Part shown: positions 1 through 5,727 of the stretch, one piece after another
Numbering within the stretch: the stretch's first letter is position 1
Layout: every line of letters begins with the position of its first letter
Origin: JAAEKA01 sp049299095
GTDB taxonomy: Bacteria > Chloroflexota > Anaerolineae > JAAEKA01
DNA: 14,909 nt
Direction of reading: 5' to 3'
NCBI GenBank assembly: GCA_049299095.1
Contig: JBAQWV010000104.1
Location: 1-14,909, forward strand
Made by a program: the position numbers and the translations under genes
The notes under the pieces: generated by a model
Told to the model about the DNA's origin: nothing
Seen by the model: the letters and a program-made list of their open reading frames with translations, nothing else
The model's database searches: none

Positions 1-57
1 GCGGTGCAGCGCAGGTGGAATGCTGGGAAAGATAGATAAACGTCCGAGGATTTTCAC
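1..57 (-). CDS. Start of a leftward gene, possibly alpha-glucan phosphorylase (partial)
   Basis: Reading the minus strand, a GTG codon at 57-55 follows an AAAGGAGA ribosome binding site (71-64) with 7 nt between. The frame stays open to the window edge, giving 19 residues: M(V)KILGRLSIF followed by PSIPPALHR. The pattern of a short beta strand then Pro, two or three residues, Pro and Leu-x-Arg resembles the N-terminus of bacterial alpha-glucan (maltodextrin) phosphorylases with the DUF3417 domain, but 19 residues cannot prove this. The gene is divergent from the response regulator at 276 and shares a 218-nt control region with it. An ATG at 108 in the same frame is possible, but it lies upstream of the good ribosome binding site and inside a palindromic repeat. 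The start call is fairly firm; the product call is a guess. Confidence 0.5.
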   Translation of the reverse strand, partial: MKILGRLSIFPSIPPALHR

Positions 58-63
58 AAATAA

Positions 64-71
64 TCTCCTTT
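64..71 (-). promoter_or_regulatory. Ribosome binding site that fixes the GTG start at 57
   Basis: The minus strand reads AAAGGAGA, close to the full anti-16S sequence, 7 nt before GTG. This spacing is ideal and is the main reason for choosing the GTG over the in-frame ATG at 108. Confidence 0.6.
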
Positions 72-87
72 GGCAATGGTCACAAAG

Positions 88-113
88 AATGACATGTCCT
101 AATGACATGTCAT
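88..113. repeat. Tandem palindromic repeat, AATGACATGTC twice, 13-bp period
   Basis: The 11-mer AATGACATGTC occurs at 88-98 and again at 101-111. Each copy contains the perfect 8-bp palindrome GACATGTC, and the second extends to the 12-bp palindrome ATGACATGTCAT (102-113). Two palindromes on a fixed short period between divergent genes look like paired binding sites for a dimeric regulator. The sites are about 150 bp upstream of the response-regulator promoter and between the predicted start site and the start codon of the leftward gene, where binding would repress. The regulator is unknown. Confidence 0.55.
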
Positions 114-141
114 CGCTCGGTGTCCAACGGCTTTTGCTTAA

Positions 142-169
142 ACAGCCATACCCCGCAGGATATGGCTGT
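142..169. repeat. 9-bp perfect inverted repeat with 10-nt loop
   Basis: ACAGCCATA (142-150) and TATGGCTGT (161-169) are perfect reverse complements separated by 10 nt. No T-run follows on the plus strand, so it is not a normal terminator in that direction. It lies just downstream of the predicted leftward start site (about 175), so it could form a hairpin at the 5' end of that mRNA, or act as an operator. Confidence 0.5.
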
Positions 170-181
170 CAGATTTGGGGC

Positions 182-210
182 ATTATACCCGCGCGGCGAC
201 GGATCGGCAA
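182..210 (-). promoter_or_regulatory. Predicted leftward promoter for the divergent gene
   Basis: The minus strand has TTGCCG (210-205), a 17-bp spacer and a perfect TATAAT (187-182). The -10 is full consensus and the -35 matches 4 of 6. Transcription would start near 175 and give a leader of about 118 nt before the GTG at 57. Confidence 0.45.
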
Positions 211-239
211 GTCATCGGGGGCGTTTTTGGCCGCGGGCT

Positions 240-269
240 TTGGGGCCACGTTTACGCTTATGTTATAAT
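240..269 (+). promoter_or_regulatory. Promoter of the response regulator, possibly leaderless
   Basis: A perfect TATAAT at 264-269 ends 6 nt before the ATG at 276. A normal start site 7 nt downstream of the -10 would be the A of the ATG itself. The -35 is poor (TTGGGG at 240-245, 18-bp spacer), which suits a regulated promoter. No Shine-Dalgarno sequence precedes the ATG, as expected for a leaderless transcript. Confidence 0.5.
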
Positions 270-275
270 GTAGCC

Positions 276-959
276 ATGTCTGAACGCATTTTAGTGGTAG
301 AAGATGACCCGCGCATGGCCGATTTGCTGCGTCGCGGGCTGATTTTCGAGGGTTATCAGGTGGAAATGGCCGGCGACGGTGAAGCAGGCTTGCAATTTGC
401 GCGCAAGGAAATGCCCGATCTGGTGGTGCTGGACCTGATGCTGCCGGGCGCGCTGGATGGCCTGGAGGTTTGCCGTCGGCTGCGCGCGGCCAGTGATGTG
501 CCGATCCTGGTGCTCACGGCGCGCGGCACGCTGAACGACAAGGTGGCAGGGTTGGACAGCGGCGCGGATGATTACCTGGTAAAGGCCGACTTTCACTTCG
601 AGGAACTGGTTGCTCGCATCCGTGCGCTGCTGCGCCGCCGCCAGCCCAACGCACGTCAGGAAGTCTTGCGCTTCCATGACGTGACACTCTACCCCGCCAG
701 CCGCGAAGCCACGCGCGGCGAACGACGTCTGGAGCTGACCGCCAAGGAATTCGACGTGCTGGAGCTGTTTATGCGCAACGCACGTCAAGTCTTGACGCGC
801 GACCTGATCTACGACCGCATCTGGAACTACGATTTCGGTGGAGAAAGCAACATCATCGAGGTTTACATCCGCTACCTGCGCGCCAAACTCGAACAGGAAG
901 GAGAAGCGCGCCTGCTGCACACCATCCGCGGGGTCGGCTATGTGTTGCGCGAGCCATAA
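276..959 (+). CDS. OmpR/PhoB-family response regulator
   Basis: This 227-residue protein is the DNA-binding partner of the kinase encoded 3 nt downstream. Residues 1-120 form the receiver domain, with acidic residues E9, D10 and D11, phospho-acceptor D53 (VVLDLMLPG), T81 and K103. Residues 130-227 form a winged-helix output domain (LTAKEFDVLELF, then RDLIYDRIWNY and HTIRGVGYVL near the end). The usual Lys-Pro-Phe after the conserved lysine is replaced by K-A-D-F with one extra residue, which removes the conserved cis-proline of the alpha4-beta5-alpha5 face. The start at 276 is chosen because the receiver fold begins there (SERILVVEDD) and the promoter ends just before it. The frame is open upstream to 102, but that stretch has no domain and contains the promoter. 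The signal it answers cannot be read from the sequence. Confidence 0.92.
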   Translation: MSERILVVEDDPRMADLLRRGLIFEGYQVEMAGDGEAGLQFARKEMPDLVVLDLMLPGALDGLEVCRRLRAASDVPILVLTARGTLNDKVAGLDSGADDYLVKADFHFEELVARIRALLRRRQPNARQEVLRFHDVTLYPASREATRGERRLELTAKEFDVLELFMRNARQVLTRDLIYDRIWNYDFGGESNIIEVYIRYLRAKLEQEGEARLLHTIRGVGYVLREP

Positions 960-962
960 CCT

Positions 963-2402
963 ATGACGCTGCGTTTTCGGCTCACCTTTTGGTACACAAT
1001 TTTGCTGGCCGTAGTGCTGCTGATCTTCGCGCTCGGCTTCCAATTGGTGGTGACGCAAGCACTGCTCAACGATGTGGACAATACCATCCGCAGCCAGGCC
1101 GAGCAGGTGGTGGCGGTTTTCGAGGGCAGCATTGACCCGGCCCGCGGCCAGTTGCCCAATACAGCCATCGTCTTCGCGGCGCAGGTCTACGCGCAGGCGA
1201 TTACCGCCAACGGCACGGTGATGGACACCTCGCCCAGCCTGGGGGATGAACACCTGCCCCTGCCCGCCAGCATTCAGCAGGCCAACTTGCAGGGCGACGC
1301 GCGCTTCTACGACTGGCAAAGCGAAGGCTCGACGCTGCGCGTATACAGCGCGCCGATCCGCTCGCCAGAGGGCAACGTCGTGGCGATGGTGCAGGTGGCG
1401 CAGTCGCTGGATACAATTTACGCCATGCTGCGTGTGGCGCGGCTGGTGATGCTGATCGGCGGCGGCCTGGCGGTGGTGCTGGCCGCGCTCGTGGGCGGGT
1501 TTCTGTCAGGTTCGGCGCTACGACCTTTACACAGCATTGCCGCCACAGCCAGCCGCATCGCTCGCGCCGAAGACCTCGATCAACGCATCGAGGAGGTCTA
1601 TCCTGAAGACGAGATCGGCCAGCTCGCGGATACCTTCAATGCCATGATGGAGCGGCTGCAAGAGCTGTTCAACACGCAGCAGCGGCTGGTGGCGGATGTG
1701 TCGCACGAACTGCGTACACCGCTGGCTACGGTGCAGGGCAACGCAGACTTGCTGCGCCGCGGGGCCGCCAAAGACCCGGTGATGCTGGCCGAAGGGCTGG
1801 AAGCGATTGATCACGAAGTGGCGCGCATGAGCCGTCTGGTGCGCGACCTGCTGCTGCTAGCCGAAGCCGATGCCGGCGTTAAGCTCAACCTGAAGCCACT
1901 GGAGCTGGATACGCTGCTGCTGGAGGTGTACCGCGAGGCGCTGGTGATCGCCAACGGCCGCGTCAAGGTGCGTCTGGGCCACGAGGATCAGGCTTTGGTG
2001 CAGGGCGATGCCGACCGGCTTAAGCAGCTATTATTGAATCTGGTGAGTAACGCCATCGCCCATACCCCGGCGGATGGCGTGGTGCGCCTGAGCCTGCACC
2101 GACGCCCCGATGGCTGGGTGCGCGTCACCGTGGCCGATACCGGTGTCGGCATTGCGCCAGACGACCTGCCGCACATCTTCAATCGCTTTTGGCGTGCCGA
2201 TAAGGCCCGCACGCGCGGGGCGGGTGGCAGCGGGTTGGGCTTGAGCATCGCCAAATCCATTGCCGAAGCGCACGGCGGCACGATCACGGTGGAAAGCGAG
2301 CTGGGCAAGGGCACGGTTTTCGAAGTACTGCTGCCACAGTCGCGTTCGGTAACCAACGGCCGCGGCGCGACGAATGGCAACACTGCAACGCTGGCGGGCT
2401 GA
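963..2402 (+). CDS. Membrane sensor histidine kinase
   Basis: This 479-residue kinase phosphorylates the adjacent response regulator. It has a first membrane helix at about 9-31, an extracytoplasmic sensor region of about 125 residues, a second membrane helix at about 158-182, and a HAMP linker at about 183-236. The dimerisation domain has phospho-acceptor H248 (DVSHELRTPL). The ATP-binding domain shows the N box (N363 in LVSNAIAH), G1 box (D392-T-G-V-G-I), F box (IFNRFWRAD) and G2 box (GGSGLGLSIAK from 421). The tail is low complexity (Thr-Asn-Gly rich). It starts 3 nt after the regulator stop with no clear ribosome binding site, so translation is probably coupled. The architecture is that of BaeS/MprB-like kinases, but the ligand is unknown. 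Confidence 0.93.
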   Translation: MTLRFRLTFWYTILLAVVLLIFALGFQLVVTQALLNDVDNTIRSQAEQVVAVFEGSIDPARGQLPNTAIVFAAQVYAQAITANGTVMDTSPSLGDEHLPLPASIQQANLQGDARFYDWQSEGSTLRVYSAPIRSPEGNVVAMVQVAQSLDTIYAMLRVARLVMLIGGGLAVVLAALVGGFLSGSALRPLHSIAATASRIARAEDLDQRIEEVYPEDEIGQLADTFNAMMERLQELFNTQQRLVADVSHELRTPLATVQGNADLLRRGAAKDPVMLAEGLEAIDHEVARMSRLVRDLLLLAEADAGVKLNLKPLELDTLLLEVYREALVIANGRVKVRLGHEDQALVQGDADRLKQLLLNLVSNAIAHTPADGVVRLSLHRRPDGWVRVTVADTGVGIAPDDLPHIFNRFWRADKARTRGAGGSGLGLSIAKSIAEAHGGTITVESELGKGTVFEVLLPQSRSVTNGRGATNGNTATLAG

Positions 2403-2414
2403 AAGCGACTTTTC

Positions 2415-2442
2415 TTGACAATCTCTCTGGCCTGCCTATAAT
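2415..2442 (+). promoter_or_regulatory. Strong consensus promoter for rpsU-infA
   Basis: Perfect TTGACA (2415-2420), a 16-bp spacer and perfect TATAAT (2437-2442) lie 12 nt after the kinase stop. The predicted start site is about 2449. This is the closest match to consensus in the window, fitting a highly expressed translation operon. Confidence 0.8.
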
Positions 2443-2448
2443 ATATTA

Positions 2449-2666
2449 ATTCGACAGGCTTGGTAGGCAAGTCTTTTCGATACAGATTGTCCAGCACTGC
2501 GATCTTGAACCCACTTGTGCAGACGGGTTGTTTCAAGAAGCCTCACTGATAGCCAGTGGGGTGTTTATTTGTTGGCGACCAATACGTTTTTGGTGACATC
2601 CGTTTGGCCGATGAGTTGATTTGGCAAGACGGTGGCAATAATCTTTCAAGGAGGTACGAATCCACA
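2449..2666 (+). promoter_or_regulatory. Long structured leader of rpsU with two stacked hairpins
   Basis: About 218 nt separate the predicted start site from the rpsU ATG. Hairpin 1: TCTTG (2503-2507) pairs with CAAGA (2534-2538) and AACCC (2508-2512) with GGGTT (2525-2529), leaving a 4-nt bulge. Hairpin 2, two bases on: CCTCACTG (2541-2548) pairs with CAGTGGGG (2554-2561) over a 5-nt loop, with one G-T pair. A T-rich stretch follows (TGTTTATTTGTT), so hairpin 2 could act as a weak attenuator. A further small ACCAA/TTGGT hairpin lies at 2578-2594. A ribosomal protein gene with such a leader suggests autogenous control; this is inference. Confidence 0.45.
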
Positions 2667-2873
2667 ATGGCAAATGTCGAGCTTAGGAGTGGCGAGTCGC
2701 AGGAGCAGTTGCTCAAGCGGTTCCGCAAGGAAGTGACCAAGAGCCGGGTGTTATCTACTGCCCGCAAGAAGCGTTGGTTCACTCCGCCCAGTGAAGTCCG
2801 CCGCATCCAGAAGCAGAAGGCCGTGCGCAAGGCGCGCCAGGCTCAGCGCAAGCGCGATCGGATGGCGGAATAA
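2667..2873 (+). CDS. rpsU: Small ribosomal subunit protein bS21
   Basis: This 68-residue, very basic protein matches S21 throughout. The N-terminal strand MANVELRSGESQEQLL is followed by KRFRKEVTKS, the K-K-R-W-F-xx-P-S motif and a Lys/Arg/Gln-rich C-terminal helix. S21 sits on the 30S platform near the 3' end of 16S rRNA and helps mRNA binding at initiation. The start at 2667 has AAGGAGGT (2648-2655) 11 nt upstream. The frame is open back to 2556, but that extension has no S21 similarity and overlaps a leader hairpin. The gene is 72 nt upstream of infA and shares its promoter, pairing two initiation-related proteins. Confidence 0.93.
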   Translation: MANVELRSGESQEQLLKRFRKEVTKSRVLSTARKKRWFTPPSEVRRIQKQKAVRKARQAQRKRDRMAE

Positions 2874-2928
2874 TGCCGTTTCGGCACAGAAAAAAGTTCG
2901 TAACACAAAGCTTTAAGACCACGTTTGG

Positions 2929-2940
2929 AAAGGAGGTGAT
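2929..2940 (+). promoter_or_regulatory. Extended Shine-Dalgarno of infA
   Basis: AAAGGAGGTGAT is a 12-base complement of the usual bacterial 16S rRNA 3' tail, ending 5 nt before the ATG at 2946. It is the strongest ribosome binding site in the window. Confidence 0.8.
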
Positions 2941-2945
2941 GGCGA

Positions 2946-3191
2946 ATGGCTGAGTCCAACGACGATAAGCTGATTCTCGAAGGCAAAATCACTGAAGCTT
3001 TACCTAATACTACGTTTCGTGTTGAGCTGGAGAACGGCCACGAAGTGTTGGCCTACTTGTCTGGCAAGATGCGCAAGCACTATATTCGTGTCCTGCTAGG
3101 TGACGCGGTACGTGTTGAACTGTCGCCATATGACCTCACACGCGGTCGAATTGTCTACCGCCACCGGGCTCCCCAGGCTCGTGACGATTAA
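2946..3191 (+). CDS. infA: Translation initiation factor IF-1
   Basis: This 81-residue OB-fold protein occupies the A site of the 30S subunit during initiation. The diagnostic stretches are LPNTTFRVELENGHEVLAYL, SGKMRKHYIRVLLGD and VELSPYDLTRGRIVYRHR, which match IF-1 almost residue for residue. Family members are usually 71-73 residues; this one has a slightly longer N-terminus and about 8 extra C-terminal residues (APQARDD). In many bacteria infA lies in the ribosomal protein superoperon, but here it follows rpsU, so it may be a second copy or a relocated sole copy. The window cannot decide. A strong terminator ends the unit. Confidence 0.95.
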   Translation: MAESNDDKLILEGKITEALPNTTFRVELENGHEVLAYLSGKMRKHYIRVLLGDAVRVELSPYDLTRGRIVYRHRAPQARDD

Positions 3192-3230
3192 CTTTCCAAC
3201 GTGTTAACAGGATCATTAGGCTGAGCAGGT

Positions 3231-3281
3231 GGCAACGTTTGCCCAGTTTTTTCGAGACACCCATTACGGGTGTCTTTTTTT
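3231..3281 (+). terminator. Rho-independent terminator after infA, possibly tandem
   Basis: The main hairpin pairs GACACCC (3256-3262) with GGGTGTC (3268-3274) over the loop ATTAC and is followed by seven T (3275-3281), a textbook intrinsic terminator. Just before it, GGCAA (3231-3235) pairs with TTGCC (3239-3243) over 3 nt and is followed by six T (3247-3252), a weaker first terminator. Confidence 0.88.
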
Positions 3282-3300
3282 GTATGGCATGGGCAATACC

Positions 3301-3331
3301 GCGTATAACGATTTTAAAAATCGGTATACGC
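3301..3331. repeat. 31-bp near-perfect palindrome
   Basis: The segment is symmetrical about A3316. GCGTATA pairs with TATACGC and CGATTTT with AAAATCG, 14 of 15 pairs, with one mismatch (A3308 and G3324). The core is A/T only. It lies after the infA terminator and about 60 bp upstream of the -35 of the MoxR operon. It has no flanking T-run, so an operator or architectural-protein site is more likely than a terminator. Confidence 0.6.
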
Positions 3332-3357
3332 TGACGCGAATGTCGTCGCTGCGGGCA

Positions 3358-3366
3358 GGGGGGGGG
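3358..3366 (+). repeat. Homopolymer of nine G
   Basis: An uninterrupted G9 run lies between the palindrome and the MoxR operon promoter, 24 bp upstream of the -35. G-tracts of this length can change length by slippage and alter promoter spacing or upstream contacts. No frame crosses it, so any effect would be on transcription. It could also be a sequencing-error site. Confidence 0.5.
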
Positions 3367-3390
3367 CGCAACTAATTACCCCAATTCCTA

Positions 3391-3419
3391 CTGACAGGGT
3401 ATAATCAGCCTGTTATAAT
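3391..3419 (+). promoter_or_regulatory. Promoter of the MoxR-DUF58-CBS operon
   Basis: CTGACA (3391-3396), a 17-bp spacer and perfect TATAAT (3414-3419) match consensus at 11 of 12 positions. Transcription would start near 3426, giving a 26-nt leader with GGAGG at 3437-3441. A second perfect TATAAT lies at 3400-3405 without a good -35. Confidence 0.75.
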
Positions 3420-3451
3420 GCCCTGACTATTCTCGTGGAGGTTCCCTCTCA

Positions 3452-4414
3452 ATGCCCGATGTAGCAATCGCCAAAAATGTGGCCGACCGTATCAGCGATA
3501 ATGTGGAAAAGGTAATCCTCGGCAAACGCCGCGAAGTGCAGATTACCTTGATGGCATTGCTGTGCGAAGGTCACTTACTGATCGAAGATGTGCCCGGAGT
3601 GGGCAAGACGATGCTGGCACGGGCGATTTCCCGTTCCATCGGCTGCGAATTTCGCCGCATTCAGTTCACCCCCGACATGCTACCTTCGGACGTGACCGGC
3701 GTTTCCGTATTTAACCAAAAGACGCTGGAATTTGAATTCCGCCCCGGTCCGATCATGACGCAAATCGTCCTGACCGACGAAATCAACCGCGCCACCCCTA
3801 AAACACAATCTGCACTGCTGGAAGCAATGGAAGAGCGTCAAGTTACCGTAGACGGCGTGACCTACCCGATGGAAAAACCCTTTCTGGTATTAGCGACACA
3901 AAACCCCATCGAGTATGAAGGAACATTTCCTCTACCGGAAGCACAACTAGATCGCTTTATGATGCGTATTACCCTCGGCTACCCCCAGGCGGATGAAGAA
4001 ATGCGCATTCTGGACTCGCAGCGCCAGCAACACCCGATTGACGCACTGGCACAGGTAGTCAGCGCCGAAGAATTGATGGCCGCGCAGCAGGCCGTGACCC
4101 AAGTCTATGTAGACGATCTGATCAAAGAATACATTGTGTCACTGGCAAACGCCACCCGCAAACATCCTGACATTTACCTCGGCGTCAGCCCGCGCGGATC
4201 GTTGGCTCTGTTCAAGGCCAGCCGCGCCCGTGCGGCCGTGCTTGACCGCGATTTCGTGATCCCCGATGACATCAAGGCGCTGGCTGAGTTTACGCTGGCG
4301 CATCGGCTGATCATCAGCCCCTCTGCGCGCATCAAAAACGTCGACTCGCGTGCGGTGTTGAACGAAATTCTCGATTCCGTGCCCGTGCCCGGCACACGCG
4401 TGCGCGCCCGGTAA
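3452..4414 (+). CDS. MoxR-family AAA+ ATPase
   Basis: This 320-residue protein is a MoxR-type AAA+ chaperone-like ATPase, a family linked to maturation or activation of partner protein complexes. It shows Walker A (EDVPGVGKT, G49-T53), Walker B (IVLTDE, 105-110) followed by INRA, sensor 1 (LATQNP, N151), the FPLPEAQLDRF segment at about 159-169, and the GVSPRG sensor-2 region near the C-terminus. The length is normal for the family. The start has GGAGG 10 nt upstream. The DUF58 gene begins 5 nt after its stop, the usual MoxR partner arrangement. The substrate is not evident. Confidence 0.94.
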   Translation: MPDVAIAKNVADRISDNVEKVILGKRREVQITLMALLCEGHLLIEDVPGVGKTMLARAISRSIGCEFRRIQFTPDMLPSDVTGVSVFNQKTLEFEFRPGPIMTQIVLTDEINRATPKTQSALLEAMEERQVTVDGVTYPMEKPFLVLATQNPIEYEGTFPLPEAQLDRFMMRITLGYPQADEEMRILDSQRQQHPIDALAQVVSAEELMAAQQAVTQVYVDDLIKEYIVSLANATRKHPDIYLGVSPRGSLALFKASRARAAVLDRDFVIPDDIKALAEFTLAHRLIISPSARIKNVDSRAVLNEILDSVPVPGTRVRAR

Positions 4415-4419
4415 TTCTC

Positions 4420-5712
4420 ATGCGTCGTTCGTGGTGGCTCATCGCCTTATGGTTGGCTTCGCTGGCCTTTGCCCTGTTTGGCGCGGCGAGCAACAGCGGC
4501 GTGGCCTGGTCGGTGGCCTATTTGCTCACCGGCATGGTGGTCATCTCGTTTGTCTGGTCCTGGTTCAACCTGCGCTGGGTGCGCGTCAGCCGCATCACCC
4601 GCTCGCGGCGCTCGCAGGTCGGCCGCATTGCCGAAGAACAATTCGAAGTAACCAACAGCGGCTGGCTGCCCAAGCTCTGGTTGGAAGTGCGCGATCACTC
4701 CGACCTGCCCCAGCACGATGCCAGCCGGGTGCTCAATTCGATTGGCGCACGGCGGATGCGGCGTTGGATCGTGCGCACCTATTGCCAGCGCCGCGGCCGT
4801 TTTCGTCTCGGGCCAATCACCCTCTCTAGCAGCGACCCGCTGGGGCTGTTCCCACGGGAGCGCGAGCTGGCAGCCACCTCGACAATGATTGTCTACCCAG
4901 CTACGATTGATCTCCCCGGCTTTCAACCACCCATCGGCCTGTTGCCCGGTGGCGATGCCATGCGCCGCCGCACCCATTACGTAACCACCAACGTCTCATC
5001 CATTCGGGATTATGTGCCGGGCGACAGCTTCAACCGCATTCACTGGCGTTCAACCGCACGCACGGGCCGCATGATGGTCAAGGAATTCGAGTTGGACCCG
5101 ACCGCGGACGTATGGATTGTCCTCGATCTGGACCTCGGTGCGCAGGCAGGTGACGCCACGAGCATGCCAGAGCAGGACATCAACGCGGCCTTGTTGCGTC
5201 AGGAGCGCCCCCGCTTGCAGTTACCGCCCAGCACGGTAGAATACGGTGTAACGCTGGCCGCCAGCTTGGCCCGCCATTTTCTGCTGGAAGACCTGTCAGT
5301 CGGCTTCATTGCCCACAGCGGCCACCGCGAAATGATCCAACCCGACCGCGGCGAGCGGCAATTGAGCAAGATTCTAGAAACGCTGGCCGTAGTCAACGCC
5401 ACTGGGCGCATCCCCTTCGCCCGTGTGTTGACTTCAGAGATGGAAAACCTGCCGCGCCACCAAACACTGGTCGCCATTACCGCTTCCAACGACCCACAGT
5501 GGGTCGCGGCCATGCGCGATTTACGGCGTCGCGGCGTCCACAGCATGGCGCTGCTGCTCGCTGCCGATACTTTTGGCGATGCGCCCTCGCATCTCGATAC
5601 CCTGGCCGACCTGCTAGCCAGCGGTATTCCTACTCATGTGATTCGCTGCGGCCAGGATATTGCCGCAGCGCTCAACCAGCGGGTCACTTCGCTGGATGCC
5701 TCTGTCCGGTAG
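4420..5712 (+). CDS. DUF58 domain membrane protein
   Basis: This 430-residue protein is the usual partner of MoxR ATPases. Two membrane helices lie at the N-terminus (about 5-22 and 29-48). An extracytoplasmic or cytoplasmic beta-rich region follows, then the DUF58 signature R196-D-Y-V-P-G-D with NRIHWRSTARTGRMMVKEFE just after it. A vWA-like fold follows (VWIVLDLDLG and later strands), which in this family often keeps only part of the metal-binding site. The gene overlaps no neighbour and is translated right after the ATPase, so the two proteins probably act together. Many such operons continue with a transglutaminase-like membrane protein, but none is present here. The function of DUF58 proteins is poorly known. 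Confidence 0.88.
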   Translation: MRRSWWLIALWLASLAFALFGAASNSGVAWSVAYLLTGMVVISFVWSWFNLRWVRVSRITRSRRSQVGRIAEEQFEVTNSGWLPKLWLEVRDHSDLPQHDASRVLNSIGARRMRRWIVRTYCQRRGRFRLGPITLSSSDPLGLFPRERELAATSTMIVYPATIDLPGFQPPIGLLPGGDAMRRRTHYVTTNVSSIRDYVPGDSFNRIHWRSTARTGRMMVKEFELDPTADVWIVLDLDLGAQAGDATSMPEQDINAALLRQERPRLQLPPSTVEYGVTLAASLARHFLLEDLSVGFIAHSGHREMIQPDRGERQLSKILETLAVVNATGRIPFARVLTSEMENLPRHQTLVAITASNDPQWVAAMRDLRRRGVHSMALLLAADTFGDAPSHLDTLADLLASGIPTHVIRCGQDIAAALNQRVTSLDASVR

Positions 5713-5727
5713 CTCAAGGAGGTACCC

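Noticed and set aside
1..39. Possible tail of a plus-strand gene ending at the TAA at 37-39
   Set aside because: The 12 residues have no recognisable feature, and the same bases fit better as the start of a leftward gene with a strong ribosome binding site.
120..127. GTGTCCAA, part of the candidate PhaR site, also near the left divergent region
   Set aside because: Only 8 bases match, which is expected about once every two windows of this size by chance.
291..1319. Long minus-strand open frame opposite the response regulator and kinase
   Set aside because: It is a mirror of two clear genes on the plus strand in GC-rich DNA, is rich in His/Gln, and has no recognisable domain.
2578..2594. ACCAA/TTGGT hairpin in the rpsU leader
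   Set aside because: Five base pairs with a 7-nt loop is too small to treat as a separate finding; it is noted within the leader.
2556..2666. 37-residue N-terminal extension of S21
   Set aside because: No S21 has such an extension, a leader hairpin lies across it, and the ribosome binding site is at 2648-2655.
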